DNA of 59,871 bases, from positions 47,705 through 107,575 of the forward strand of contig DJEU01000066.1 of the NCBI GenBank assembly GCA_002431395.1, in the 5' to 3' direction. Numbering within the stretch: position 1 is the stretch's first letter; each line of letters starts with the position of its first letter. Shown one piece after another: positions 33,788 through 43,143 of the stretch. A program made the translations under genes and the position numbers. This DNA is from Lachnoclostridium sp. UBA5890. Lineage in GTDB: Bacteria > Bacillota > Clostridia > Lachnospirales > Lachnospiraceae. The notes beneath the pieces are model-generated. The model was not told where the DNA came from, did no database searches, and saw only the letters and a program-made list of their open reading frames with translations.

Positions 33788-33870
33788 AATGTAAGAAATT
33801 CTGCCACGTTCTTTTTCAAAACTTTATATAGAAAGCATCGAAGGAGCCTTTTAGGGCTCTTTTTTGATGC
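33788..33870 (+). ncRNA. Candidate small RNA, unit 2
   Basis: From the predicted start (about 33788) to the terminator GAGCC-TTTTAG-GGCTC (33844-33859) with six T. The stem can extend to GCATC/GATGC (33835-33870). About 80 nt and unlike unit 1 after the first ~15 nt. Alternatively this is an attenuated leader of the adhesin gene. Confidence 0.5.
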
Positions 33871-33960
33871 GAAAATTCACGAGGCTTCTCCTGACCCAGG
33901 AGAGGTCTCGTTTAATCATAGAGTAACTGTAAACCAAGCAACATAATAAAGGAGTTAAAA

Positions 33961-36870
33961 ATGAAAGCATTAAAAACGATCACGTGCGTATTAACGTTTG
34001 CATTACTGTTAATACTCGCACCGACACAAGCAAAGGCGGTTTCCAACAACGTATCTGCAACGGAAGGAACTTTTACCGTTCATCAGTTTATCGATGGAAA
34101 TGAAGTGGGTTCTTTGACAATTCGTGCCAAAGGATTTGATAAGACGCAGACAACATCCTGTCGTTTTGGAAACATTCAGTGGGACGTGTATACAAGTTCC
34201 GGCACGTGCAAAGGCGCATCCGCTGTAGTAGGTTTGAACTATACGTACAAAGGATCCTCAGATTCTTCGAGATATCCGGTTGTTGGATGTCATGTGGGAT
34301 TGACCAAACCGTTAGGGGTTGTGTTTGAAAAAGCAACAGTAAATGGAAATGGGGGATCCGGCGCCATTACCGTGATGAAAGACGGACCGGCACCATCCGG
34401 ACAGACGTTGGATGCAGCTACAGAATTAAATTCTGCGCAAAATGAAAATTGGAATTATATCGATGCACAGTCTGTATGGTTTGGTGTACGTATGAACTAT
34501 GTAGAGTACATGATGGATCATCATGCGGATATCAATGTATATTTCCGTACTCCACATGCAACGGTTACTTACACCAAAGGAGATGCCAATGCAAGTGGCG
34601 CAGATGTTCAGAAAGTATATGATTTCAGCGGCTTGTTTCCTGTGCCAAGTGAGATTGGTATGAGTAAAACAATAAGAGCCTCGTTTGATGGAAATACCCA
34701 GAATGTAGATGCTCCGTTCAATGTATGGGAAATCCCCGGCTTTTTGTTTATTCAGACACAAGGGTCAAATCTTGCCTTTAATGCCGGAGTAGGCGAAATG
34801 CTGCAGTTCTTAAATATGCAGTCCTGTTTCGATCATTATGGATTAGATTTCAAAACCAATCCATCTCTTACGTGTAAAGCGCACTGGTATCCGGCAAATG
34901 TGACGGTGCCTAAAACTCCAACGGCTGAAAAGTATACCGTGACGATTGCAAATGAAAACGCAACGATCGATACGGCCATCAAAGCGAAATCTTTTAACGG
35001 CTGGAATGTAAATGGAACCCTCTATCAGCCGGGCGAAGTGGTAGCTGCGGATGCGGATTTTTCTGCAGCATCTACCTGGAGCAATCCAACGTATACTGTG
35101 CCAAAAGCACCAAAGGCACCAACTTATAAAGTAACGGTAACCAGTGATAATGCACAGTTAAACCAGCTTACCTTGGAGAAAACATTCTCCTGCTGGAAAG
35201 ACAGTGACGGAAACTCATTCAAGCCGGGAGATGTTATCACATTGACCAAGGACACGACATTGACAGCCACATGGTCAGATCCAACTTATATTGCGCCGGC
35301 AGCACCAAAGGCACCAAGCTATAAAGTGACGGTAACCAGTGATGATACCCAGTTAAACCAGCTTACCCTGGAAAAAACATTCTCTTGCTGGAAAGATGCA
35401 GCGGGAAGAAATTATAAAGCCGGTGATTCCATCACATTGACAAAAGATATGACATTGACAGCCGACTGGAAGAATCCTACGCTGGATATCACTTCATTAG
35501 CAGTACCAACAAAGGAAAACTACACTTTCCAAGGTTGGAAAATCAATGAAGAACTTTTAAACGAAACCACTACTAAAAAAGAGGTTTTAAAGAGTTATGA
35601 AATTACAAAGGACACCACAATTACAGCAGAGTGGAAGCCAGCAAATTCTCCTGTTACCAACGATCTTTCCAAGATCATTGACCTGATCAACAAGTCTACG
35701 CTTTCCGAGGAAGAAAAGGCGGCCTTGATCGCACGTCTGACATCCAACTCGTTGACAGATGAGGATAAGACATACATCGAAAAATTGCTGGAAAGCAATA
35801 CTACGTTGACAAAGACGGATAAAGAAGAGATCATCCAGGCAATCAAAGAGGTAAATGCTTCCGGTCTTACCGAAGATCAGCAGAAAGCCATTTTGGAAGC
35901 CTTAAACAGCGGAAGTTCAGCCATCTTTAAGTATGGTAACGTATCTTATAAGATTACAAAAAATCCGGACGGAACCATTTCTGTATCCATTTCGGATCTG
36001 AATGGTGTGACAGATGTAGTCATTCCGAATGAGATATATCTCAATGGGAAAGCCTATCCGATCACATCCATCGGAGATAATGCTTTTAAGAATAATAAGA
36101 CGATCCGCACAGTTACCATCCCGGGAAATGTAACGACCATTGGAAACAGTGCTTTTGAAGGCTGCAGTAACCTGACAAAAGTCAGCCTTGCTCCAAAAGG
36201 ACTTGTAACCATCGGAAACAAAGCATTCAAAGACTGTGTTAATCTGACATCCTTTACCTGTCCGAGTACGCTGCAGAGTATTGGAGTTAGTGCTTTTGAG
36301 AACTGTACCAAACTGGCAGCGATCAAATTCAATGATGGACTTCTTGTGATCAAGAAGAGAGCTTTCTTTAATGCCGGACTGAAAAATGTTACTCTTCCAA
36401 AAACACTCTTAAAGATTGAGATGAGTGCCTTTGAAAAATGTAAGAAGATGACACGTGTTGTCTTTGCATCGGATATTAAGATGGCCACTGTCGGTTATCG
36501 TATTTTTGCAAATGACTCTGCCTTGAAAAAGATTGAACTTCCGAAAAACCTTCGAAGTGTACCGAAATACATGTTCTACCATTGTACAAGTCTTACTCAG
36601 GTAAGCGGCGGCGAGCGCGTGACCAGTATCGGTACCAGTGCATTTGAAGGATGTAAAAAACTTCCGAAGATCACTTTGAGAACTAAGGTACAGAAGATTG
36701 CGAAAAAAGCATTCTTTAACTGCAGTAAATTAAAACGTGTCAATATCAAGAGCAGTGCCTTGACAAAGATTGAAGGAAAAGCCTTCAAAAAATGCCATAA
36801 GAAGATTAAATTTGATGTTCCGAGAAAGAAGATCAAAGCCTACAAAAAACTTCTCAAAGGCAAGTTTTAA
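33961..36870 (+). CDS. Secreted BspA-like LRR_5 surface protein with InlB_B-like repeats
   Basis: 969 residues. A signal peptide (1-26) is followed by a large N-terminal region with no domain I recognise (about 30-330). Several InlB_B-like or FGWK-type repeats follow (about 330-560; two are near-identical, TYKVTVTSDNAQLNQL and SYKVTVTSDDTQLNQL). A charged helical stretch (about 565-650) comes next, then LRR_5/BspA repeats to the end (ITSIGDNAFKNNKTI and so on). The C-terminus VPRKKIKAYKKLLKGKF matches the end module of the chromosomal LRR proteins. It is a probable adhesin directly upstream of the transfer genes, possibly aiding mating-cell contact. Confidence 0.85.
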   Translation: MKALKTITCVLTFALLLILAPTQAKAVSNNVSATEGTFTVHQFIDGNEVGSLTIRAKGFDKTQTTSCRFGNIQWDVYTSSGTCKGASAVVGLNYTYKGSSDSSRYPVVGCHVGLTKPLGVVFEKATVNGNGGSGAITVMKDGPAPSGQTLDAATELNSAQNENWNYIDAQSVWFGVRMNYVEYMMDHHADINVYFRTPHATVTYTKGDANASGADVQKVYDFSGLFPVPSEIGMSKTIRASFDGNTQNVDAPFNVWEIPGFLFIQTQGSNLAFNAGVGEMLQFLNMQSCFDHYGLDFKTNPSLTCKAHWYPANVTVPKTPTAEKYTVTIANENATIDTAIKAKSFNGWNVNGTLYQPGEVVAADADFSAASTWSNPTYTVPKAPKAPTYKVTVTSDNAQLNQLTLEKTFSCWKDSDGNSFKPGDVITLTKDTTLTATWSDPTYIAPAAPKAPSYKVTVTSDDTQLNQLTLEKTFSCWKDAAGRNYKAGDSITLTKDMTLTADWKNPTLDITSLAVPTKENYTFQGWKINEELLNETTTKKEVLKSYEITKDTTITAEWKPANSPVTNDLSKIIDLINKSTLSEEEKAALIARLTSNSLTDEDKTYIEKLLESNTTLTKTDKEEIIQAIKEVNASGLTEDQQKAILEALNSGSSAIFKYGNVSYKITKNPDGTISVSISDLNGVTDVVIPNEIYLNGKAYPITSIGDNAFKNNKTIRTVTIPGNVTTIGNSAFEGCSNLTKVSLAPKGLVTIGNKAFKDCVNLTSFTCPSTLQSIGVSAFENCTKLAAIKFNDGLLVIKKRAFFNAGLKNVTLPKTLLKIEMSAFEKCKKMTRVVFASDIKMATVGYRIFANDSALKKIELPKNLRSVPKYMFYHCTSLTQVSGGERVTSIGTSAFEGCKKLPKITLRTKVQKIAKKAFFNCSKLKRVNIKSSALTKIEGKAFKKCHKKIKFDVPRKKIKAYKKLLKGKF

Positions 36871-36893
36871 TGCTGCAGAATAATTAAAGTATC

Positions 36894-36936
36894 AAAAAGA
36901 GAGGTTGGTCAGATTTTGATCTGTCCGGCCTCTTTT
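36894..36936 (+). terminator. Terminator after the BspA-like gene
   Basis: AAAAGAGAGG (about 36895-36904) pairs with CCTCTTTT (36929-36936), with an inner stem CAGA/TCTG. It separates the adhesin from the transfer operon. Confidence 0.7.
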
Positions 36937-36960
36937 CATTGAAAGGAGAAAATCAACATG

Positions 36961-37275
36961 AAACAAAAAATTAGAAACATAGTGGCAGTAGCAGGATGCT
37001 TTCTTTACTGCAATCTGCTGATTCCCTGTGCCGTATATGCGGGCGACAAGGAGGATAAGATTGTAAAAGATCTTGATTCTAAAGTATCCCTTCTTGTAAC
37101 TATAGGGCTTACGATAATTCAAGGACTTGGTGGACTGCTTTTTGGATATGGATGTATGAGTTTATTCTCGGCAATTTCCAGCCGCAACTCTACGGATTTA
37201 ACAGAGGGTGGTTTAAAAGCGGCCGGCGGTTTGGGAATGATGATCGTTCCCGGACTAGTAAAACTCTACACCTAG
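36961..37275 (+). CDS. Small VirB2/Maff2-like membrane protein
   Basis: 104 residues. A signal-like segment (about 8-28) and two hydrophobic segments (about 44-65 and 84-100) flank FGYGCMSLFSAISSRNSTDL. This is the layout of VirB2/TrbC-type or Maff2 proteins that head clostridial transfer operons. It is probably a membrane component of the conjugation channel. GAAAGGAG precedes the ATG. Confidence 0.6.
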   Translation, partial: KQKIRNIVAVAGCFLYCNLLIPCAVYAGDKEDKIVKDLDSKVSLLVTIGLTIIQGLGGLLFGYGCMSLFSAISSRNSTDLTEGGLKAAGGLGMMIVPGLVKLYT

Positions 37276-37297
37276 GATAAGAAAGGACGTTCTGCTT

Positions 37298-38152
37298 ATG
37301 GTGATCCATGCATTAAGTATATTTGATACGATCAGTAATCTGGGAGACTTCTTTAGCGGGGAAGCCTTTTTTGAAAGCGCCGGTTATATCTGGAATGCCT
37401 TATTGAAAGTGGCAAATTCTCTTTTGACGGCCAACATTACCAGAGATGAGTATGCAGAAATCTGGCAGAAAGTAAAGTCATTGTATACAACATTCAATGC
37501 ACTTTCAAGTACACTTCTTGTGTTGTTTTTTGTGTATGGATACTGCAGGGAAAGTGTTGATCTAAAGAGCAACATGACGTTTATTACTGTAATCAAAATG
37601 ATGTTTCGTTTGGTTGTCGTGGCGAATGTTATGAGCCTTGCCCTTACCATGATGCCAAAACTATTCCGGTGTGCCAGACTTCTTGCAGAACTAATCAGTG
37701 GAGATAAAGATTATGGCTTTTTCTTTGACGGAGCAAAGATTTACGAAGATATATCCTCAGGGAACAATGGAGTAATGCTGTGTTTTATTACATCCATTGT
37801 GTTTTTCTTTTTCACACTTGCCTGTGCTTTTTTCCTGATACAGCCAATCCTGCTCCGCACAATGAAAGTGTATATGTTAGCACCTTTTTGCGGAATTGCA
37901 CTCTCCACAATAGCGGCAGGCGGCCAGGTATCCCAGACAGGCTATGCTTATGTCAGAAGTTTTCTGGGAACGGTATTTTCTGCTGCTTTAATTGCAGTGG
38001 TGTTGTCACTCAGCAGTAATTTCATACAAACGATTTCCATAAAGTCAGAAGAGGCTATTGTACGTATGTTGGTTTACTGCTTGAAAATGTCAACAATTTC
38101 AGCCAGTGTAAAAACGGTAGACAGTCTTATGCAAAAAGCATTTAATCTGTAA
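37298..38152 (+). CDS. VirB6/TrbL-like conjugation membrane protein
   Basis: 284 residues with about six hydrophobic segments, including CFITSIVFFFFTLACAFFLIQPILL and SAALIAVVLSLSSNFI. Position after the VirB2-like gene and before the VirB3-like gene supports a VirB6/TrbL-type inner channel protein. Sequence motifs in this family are weak, so the call rests on topology and context. Confidence 0.7.
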   Translation: MVIHALSIFDTISNLGDFFSGEAFFESAGYIWNALLKVANSLLTANITRDEYAEIWQKVKSLYTTFNALSSTLLVLFFVYGYCRESVDLKSNMTFITVIKMMFRLVVVANVMSLALTMMPKLFRCARLLAELISGDKDYGFFFDGAKIYEDISSGNNGVMLCFITSIVFFFFTLACAFFLIQPILLRTMKVYMLAPFCGIALSTIAAGGQVSQTGYAYVRSFLGTVFSAALIAVVLSLSSNFIQTISIKSEEAIVRMLVYCLKMSTISASVKTVDSLMQKAFNL

Positions 38153-38166
38153 AGGCAGGTGGAGAA

Positions 38167-38550
38167 ATGAATCGAAATATCAACGAAGACGTGGCCGGAT
38201 ACAAAAATGAATTTTGGAAAGGCTTGACCTTTCGGGAATGCTTTTTTGGAGTGGCTGCAATCGTGGTCGGCTGCGGCATCATTTTAATTTTAACATTAAA
38301 ATTTAAAATGATATTGAACCTTGCGGTTACTCTGACTATGCCGGTAATTGTCGTGATTGGAATGTGCGGCTTTTATAAGAAAAATGGAATGACCTTTTTT
38401 CAGATTGTAAGAAGGAAGATTTCATTGTGGAGACAGAAGCCGCTTGTCTATAAAAGTGTTTCAGAAATAAACAGGAATACGCAGTCCGGAAGCGACTGGC
38501 TTGCGGAACTGATCTTTAAACATATTGGAAAGGATGAGAAAAATGATTAA
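38167..38550 (+). CDS. PrgI/VirB3-like conjugation protein
   Basis: 127 residues. The front NRNINEDVAGYKNEFWKGLTFRE followed by two hydrophobic segments (about 29-47 and 52-70) is the PrgI family pattern, a VirB3-like partner of the VirB4 ATPase in Gram-positive conjugation systems. It overlaps the next small ORF by 8 nt. Confidence 0.8.
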   Translation: MNRNINEDVAGYKNEFWKGLTFRECFFGVAAIVVGCGIILILTLKFKMILNLAVTLTMPVIVVIGMCGFYKKNGMTFFQIVRRKISLWRQKPLVYKSVSEINRNTQSGSDWLAELIFKHIGKDEKND

Positions 38551-38674
38551 CGAGACATATGATTTTTCAATGAATAACAAATTAGGAAAGCGTCTGCAGA
38601 TGTATGCGTCAAAACTGAAAGAGCTGGAGACGAAACAAAAAGAAGAGAAGAGATCAAAGGAAGGTGAAAAGTGA
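38543..38674 (+). CDS. 43-residue charged peptide
   Basis: A short ORF overlapping the PrgI-like gene by 8 nt and abutting the DUF5688 gene. It starts MINETYDFSMNNKLGKR and ends in a Lys/Glu-rich helix (KLKELETKQKEEKRSKEGEK). Close packing between two real genes supports translation; function unknown. Confidence 0.5.
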   Translation: MINETYDFSMNNKLGKRLQMYASKLKELETKQKEEKRSKEGEK

Positions 38675-38675
38675 T

Positions 38676-39683
38676 ATGATGGATTATTCAGAATTTATGG
38701 AATATGTTGAGGATAATATTCTCAAATATCTGCCTCCGGAATATGAAAACGCAGATGTCGAATTGACAAAAACACTTAAAAATAACAATGTCATTTTGGA
38801 TACACTGCGTGTTCATAGAGAAGAAGAGACGGCCTCACCGCAGATCTATCTTAACCGGGCCTATGAGAGTTACCGAGAGGGACAGAGTATAGACCGTATT
38901 ATGGTCTCCTGTGCGGAAACAATCAGCAGTGCTAAAATCGAACCGGAGTATTTGGATGTCGTATCTCATATTTCAGAATTTGAAACGGTAAAAGAGCAGA
39001 TCATTCCACGTGTATGTAATGCTGCCGATAATACAGAGTTTTTATCTTCCAGACCTCATCGTCTCGAAAATGATCTGGCTGTGTATTATGCAGTCAGAGT
39101 ATATACAAGCGGAGACGGTGTCGGCACCATTACAATTACAAATCAGCTCATGAAGAGCATGGGTGTGACGGCAAAAGATCTTGATGATGCAGCACTTAAT
39201 AACATAAGCAAAGAGGCTTATATACGTACAGGCGCATCCATGATGCTGGATATGATGGTGGGGGATTTCAGCCGTGATTTTGGTGTAAGTGAAGCCGAAG
39301 CCAGAAAAATGCTGGAAGACCAGATGCCGGTTGATGGCGGTATGTGGATTGTTACCAACCGTGAAAAAATCAACGGTGCTGCTGTGATCATGTCGCCAAC
39401 GGTCAGAGAACAGATCGGAGAAGTGGTTGGTGGAGATTATTATGTTCTTCCTTCCTCGATCCATGAGATCATTATTGTTCCTAAAGACCAGTATGATAGT
39501 ATCCGGGAATTAACGGACATGGTAAAGCAGGTGAATCAAACTTGTGTAAATTCAGATGAAGTGCTGAGTGACAATGTCTATGAGTATCAGATCAGAGAGA
39601 AAACATTGAAACTAGCCACAGATCAGACTTTAGATTTAGAAAAAGAACTGAGTAAGAAGCAGGATCAAACAAAACGTTTGTAA
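38676..39683 (+). CDS. DUF5688 family protein
   Basis: 335 residues from ATG 38676, with AAGGAAGGTGA upstream. It is soluble, with no signal peptide. The pattern (DYSEFMEYVEDNILKYLP at the start, IYLNRAYESYREGQ and YVLPSSIHEIIIVP later) fits DUF5688, a family found in conjugative elements of gut clostridia. The function is unknown; a regulatory or structural role in transfer is possible. Confidence 0.75.
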   Translation: MMDYSEFMEYVEDNILKYLPPEYENADVELTKTLKNNNVILDTLRVHREEETASPQIYLNRAYESYREGQSIDRIMVSCAETISSAKIEPEYLDVVSHISEFETVKEQIIPRVCNAADNTEFLSSRPHRLENDLAVYYAVRVYTSGDGVGTITITNQLMKSMGVTAKDLDDAALNNISKEAYIRTGASMMLDMMVGDFSRDFGVSEAEARKMLEDQMPVDGGMWIVTNREKINGAAVIMSPTVREQIGEVVGGDYYVLPSSIHEIIIVPKDQYDSIRELTDMVKQVNQTCVNSDEVLSDNVYEYQIREKTLKLATDQTLDLEKELSKKQDQTKRL

Positions 39684-39718
39684 TTCTGCTTAATAATAAG
39701 CGAAAAGGAGAAAAAATC

Positions 39719-40936
39719 ATGAGTAAATTTAAAAAAGTAGGTATTATAACTCTTTTGACGGCTTTACTTGTAACGAATACAGCAAATGCCGCTGTTATCG
39801 GCGACGTGACAAAAAGCCAGAAAAGCAAAGATGTTAAAGTAAGCCTTTCGGCCAAAACAATATCGGTTGGAAAGAGTGCGAAAATAAAAATTTCTTTTCC
39901 GGCCAAAGCCAAGAAGAAAAAGGTCACCTATAAAGCAGTAAAAGGCGGTATTGTATCTGTCAAAAAAGATGGTAGTGTCTTGGGAAAAAAGGCAGGAAAA
40001 GAAAAAATCAAAATAAAAATTCAATATCGTATCGGAAAAAAGAAATGGTTAAAAAAGAAACAGGTTGCTATAACTGTAACCTCTAAAATTCAGAAATTTA
40101 CACCAGATCAGAATATTCCGATAAGCACGGAGCTGCCAGTAGTAAATCCTTATGAAGAAGAGAATAACACGGTACCTAATGTAACAACAAAACCAAGTAC
40201 AGAACCTGCAGTGAAACCAAGCACAGAGCCAACGGTAAAACCAAGCGCAGAACCAACAGTAACGCCAAGTGTGGAGCCAACGGTAAAACCAAGTGCAGAA
40301 CCGACAGCAACACCAAACATTGAGCCAATAGTAACACCAAGTGCGGAGCCAACAGTAAAGCCAAGCGCAGAACCAATAGTAACACCAAGCATTGAGCCAA
40401 CAGTAAAACCAAGTGCGGAGCCAACGGTAGAGCCAAGTGCAGAACCGACAGCAACACCAAACATTGAACCGACGGTGCAGCCGAGTGCAGCGCCTACGAA
40501 TACTCCAAAACCAAGTATTCAGGTTGTAACTATGGGTGGCAGTAACGAAACGGCAGAATTGGAACAATTGGAAGTATGTCCGACAGAATTATGTGGAAAC
40601 GATGGATGTTATGTACAACCGATGCAAGGAATGAATGTTACTTATGAAAATGGAGAACAAACTTATTTTGAGTTTGCTCTCTCTGGAAGTCTCTTTCATT
40701 ACTCGACAGATGGTATTACAGCAAAAAAAATTCCATTTACGGCAATTATAAAAAATTTGTCATCGGCTCTTGAAAAAGGCTATTGGACAAAAAACGTAGT
40801 GGAATTTTATGGTGATGGTGTAATGGAGGCTTATATGTCCTGTGTTAATGTAAAAAATATAATGGAAGCATTTTCAGGGAAAAAAGTAACATCAATCCAG
40901 CCATCTGAAAATATGAAAGCGTATATTGTGAAATAG
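39719..40936 (+). CDS. Secreted Big-like protein with long EPTVKPS linker
   Basis: 405 residues. A signal peptide (1-24) precedes a lysine-rich Big_2-like domain (about 38-125). A repetitive linker built from PSAEPTVKPS/TPSVEP units follows (about 155-265), then a C-terminal ~130 residues with four Cys (ELEQLEVCPTELCGN and MSCVNV) that I do not recognise. Found inside the transfer operon, it may be a surface-exposed accessory of the mating apparatus. AAAAGGAG precedes the ATG. Confidence 0.75.
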   Translation: MSKFKKVGIITLLTALLVTNTANAAVIGDVTKSQKSKDVKVSLSAKTISVGKSAKIKISFPAKAKKKKVTYKAVKGGIVSVKKDGSVLGKKAGKEKIKIKIQYRIGKKKWLKKKQVAITVTSKIQKFTPDQNIPISTELPVVNPYEEENNTVPNVTTKPSTEPAVKPSTEPTVKPSAEPTVTPSVEPTVKPSAEPTATPNIEPIVTPSAEPTVKPSAEPIVTPSIEPTVKPSAEPTVEPSAEPTATPNIEPTVQPSAAPTNTPKPSIQVVTMGGSNETAELEQLEVCPTELCGNDGCYVQPMQGMNVTYENGEQTYFEFALSGSLFHYSTDGITAKKIPFTAIIKNLSSALEKGYWTKNVVEFYGDGVMEAYMSCVNVKNIMEAFSGKKVTSIQPSENMKAYIVK

Positions 40937-40965
40937 TAATTTCAAGTTTAGGACATAAATGGAAA

Positions 40966-40992
40966 AGCGGCCGGGATAACCGGCTGCTTTTT
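40966..40992 (+). terminator. Terminator after the Big-like protein
   Basis: AGCGGCCGG (40966-40974) pairs with CCGGCTGCT (40980-40988), with one G-U pair, followed by four more T. Confidence 0.75.
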
Positions 40993-41006
40993 AGAAAGGA
41001 GCCGGT

Positions 41007-41153
41007 ATGAAAGAAAAAGAGTATATTGAAGAATTAAAAGATAAATATGGGATTACAGAATTTGGTCTTCCTAAGGAATTAGAGGGAGAAGAACCGGATG
41101 AAGTACAGGAAATCTTTTTGAGTGAGGGGGATTTGTATGACAAAAATGAATAA
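41007..41153 (+). CDS. 48-residue acidic peptide
   Basis: A short ORF with a good ribosome site (AGAAAGGAG, about 40994-41002). It encodes MKEKEYIEELKDKYGITEFG followed by an acidic tail. It overlaps the ArdC-like gene by 17 nt, suggesting translational coupling. An acidic DNA-mimic or regulatory role is conceivable but unproved. Confidence 0.55.
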   Translation: MKEKEYIEELKDKYGITEFGLPKELEGEEPDEVQEIFLSEGDLYDKNE

Positions 41154-42957
41154 AATGCGCGAGCAGCTTGCACAGGAATTTATCAAAGCATTGTCAGAAA
41201 ATACGCTGCCATGGGAACGTGGATGGAACGTTTACCGAAATCATAATGTAGTAACCTCGAAGCCGTATCGCGGAGTCAATACCTTTTGGCTGTCTATGGT
41301 TGCAGATATCCAAGGGTATGAGGATCCCAGATGGTGTACTTTTAAGCAGGCAAAAGATAAGGGATGGCATGTAAAAAAAGGAGAAAAGGGAACAAGTGTT
41401 GAATTTTGGTCGCTTTATGACAAGGAAATGAAACGGAATATTACCCAAAAAGAGGCTGCTTCCCTTCGCAACCGTTTAGGGAAAGAAGAATTTGAAGAAC
41501 GTGTCCGGCTGGTATCTAAAACGTACATTGTTTTCAACGGAGAGCAGATAGAAGGAATCCCGCCTTTTCAAAAGAAGGAACCTGTTTTTGATGAAAAGGA
41601 AGCGGTAAAACTTCGAGATCAAGTTATTCGTGAGTTCTCCCTTGGCTTTTTTGAAGGTGGTAATCGCGCTTTTTACCGCCCATCCAATGATTCTGTTACA
41701 ATGCCTGCGGTAAGAGATTTTAAAAATGAATATACCTATCTGTCCACTTTTTTACATGAAGTCAGCCATTCTACCGGTCACAGCAAGCGCCTTAACCGTG
41801 ATATGTCCGGAGGATTTGGAACTCCTGATTATGCAAAAGAAGAGTTGCGTGCAGAGATTTCTTCTGCTTTTACGTCACAAATGTTAGGAATCCGTTTAGA
41901 ACATACCGAAGAATCTTTGAACAATCACAAAGCGTACATACAGAACTGGATGCAGGTGATTGAAAATGATCCGAATGAATTGTTTCGAGCAATCAAAGAT
42001 GCAGAAGGAATTTCGGATTATATTATTGAGACGGCCAAACTGGAATCGTACGTACAGCAGTTAGAAGAACCGCTGGAACAGAAGAGGGAAGATAGCCTGA
42101 CCATTTTTCAGGTTAAGAAAGAACTGGAAAACGAATATCTTTTTCAATCCATGGAGCGTTTGGAAAAGCAGGGAAAAACAGAAACCCTTCGGATGGAAAA
42201 TTATAATATTGTCTATGAAGAACCGTATTCTTTTTCCCCAGGATCCATGGAAGAACAACTCGAAGAAATCTTTGCCCGGTTCAATCAATCCCATCCGGAA
42301 GAATACAAAGGTCATTCGTTGAGTGTTGGAGATGTAGTTGCCTTACAGCAGAACGGACAGACACGGTACTTTTTTGTAGACCGGGTCGGATTTATAGAAT
42401 TGAAGGACTTTGAAAAAGCTGTTTCCAAAGAAATCGACTATCCTACAATTCGAACTGTTGGGGAAATGGAAAGCAGAAATAATATTCCGGAAGACGAACG
42501 ACTGACAACGTGGTTTGGTGACTATTTAGATTATGAGAGAAAACCCGGGGTAACAAACGAACAGATACAGCAGAAGTACAATGAAATTGTAAAGTATAGC
42601 CGACCTCTTCTTTCTACTTCCGAAGCAGCTACAGTACGTTTGATAACAAAAGGACGGCATACGGAGAAAGCCGATGAATTTGACCCTGTTTTTGCGAAAG
42701 TGGCCAATCTTTTAAACAACTATATGGCACAGGGAGCCGGTATGGAAGAAATATTGTCGGATAAAATTTCAGAGATCGATCAGAAAGCAGATGTTAAAGA
42801 TATTCGTTATACTAAGAATCTGATCTGCAGCATTGTTGCCATTGACCACGAATCTTATGAAGAATACATGAACATGGATCATCATACAGAAAAATCAAAA
42901 AACGATTTAGAAAGTATGAAACAGAGGGAAACGGTTAGGAAAGTGAGGGCAAGATAA
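41137..42957 (+). CDS. ArdC-like antirestriction protein with YodL domain
   Basis: 606 residues from ATG 41137, with GAGGGGGA upstream. The N-terminal ~130 residues match the ArdC ssDNA-binding domain (LPWERGWNVYRNHNVVTSKPYRGVN). A metallopeptidase-like domain follows with the zinc motif FLHEVSHSTGH (about residues 210-220). A later segment GHSLSVGDVVALQQNGQ is a YodL-type domain (about 395-440). ArdC proteins protect incoming single-stranded DNA from restriction on entry to a new host. The remainder is not recognised. Confidence 0.82.
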   Translation: MTKMNKMREQLAQEFIKALSENTLPWERGWNVYRNHNVVTSKPYRGVNTFWLSMVADIQGYEDPRWCTFKQAKDKGWHVKKGEKGTSVEFWSLYDKEMKRNITQKEAASLRNRLGKEEFEERVRLVSKTYIVFNGEQIEGIPPFQKKEPVFDEKEAVKLRDQVIREFSLGFFEGGNRAFYRPSNDSVTMPAVRDFKNEYTYLSTFLHEVSHSTGHSKRLNRDMSGGFGTPDYAKEELRAEISSAFTSQMLGIRLEHTEESLNNHKAYIQNWMQVIENDPNELFRAIKDAEGISDYIIETAKLESYVQQLEEPLEQKREDSLTIFQVKKELENEYLFQSMERLEKQGKTETLRMENYNIVYEEPYSFSPGSMEEQLEEIFARFNQSHPEEYKGHSLSVGDVVALQQNGQTRYFFVDRVGFIELKDFEKAVSKEIDYPTIRTVGEMESRNNIPEDERLTTWFGDYLDYERKPGVTNEQIQQKYNEIVKYSRPLLSTSEAATVRLITKGRHTEKADEFDPVFAKVANLLNNYMAQGAGMEEILSDKISEIDQKADVKDIRYTKNLICSIVAIDHESYEEYMNMDHHTEKSKNDLESMKQRETVRKVRAR

Positions 42958-43118
42958 TGAAGAGATGTAACGATAAAATTCAGTTTGAAAGCCGGGTAGA
43001 ACTTGGCGAACTCATACATATGCTGGAAAAGTATATGGACACCTACCCAAAAGAGAAGGATAACGAAGTAATACAAAAACTGTACCATCTGCTGGATGCC
43101 ATGGAACTAGAATGGTAG
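42957..43118 (+). CDS. 53-residue hypothetical protein
   Basis: The start ATG shares its A with the stop codon of the ArdC-like gene (TAATGA), so translation is coupled. The peptide starts MKRCNDKIQFESRVELGE and is predicted helical, ending AMELEW. No family recognised. Confidence 0.55.
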   Translation: MKRCNDKIQFESRVELGELIHMLEKYMDTYPKEKDNEVIQKLYHLLDAMELEW

Positions 43119-43143
43119 GCAGAGAGAAAGAGAGGACAGGAAA

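Larger units (their letters stand above)
33295..33960. other. Intergenic region with two promoter/terminator units
   Basis: About 670 bp with no convincing protein gene (an 84-codon minus-strand ORF has no ribosome site). It holds two related units, each made of 10-bp phased repeats, a TATAAT box, a short transcribed stretch and a terminator, then a hairpin (CGAG at 33879 to CTCG at 33909) before the adhesin gene. Confidence 0.6.
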
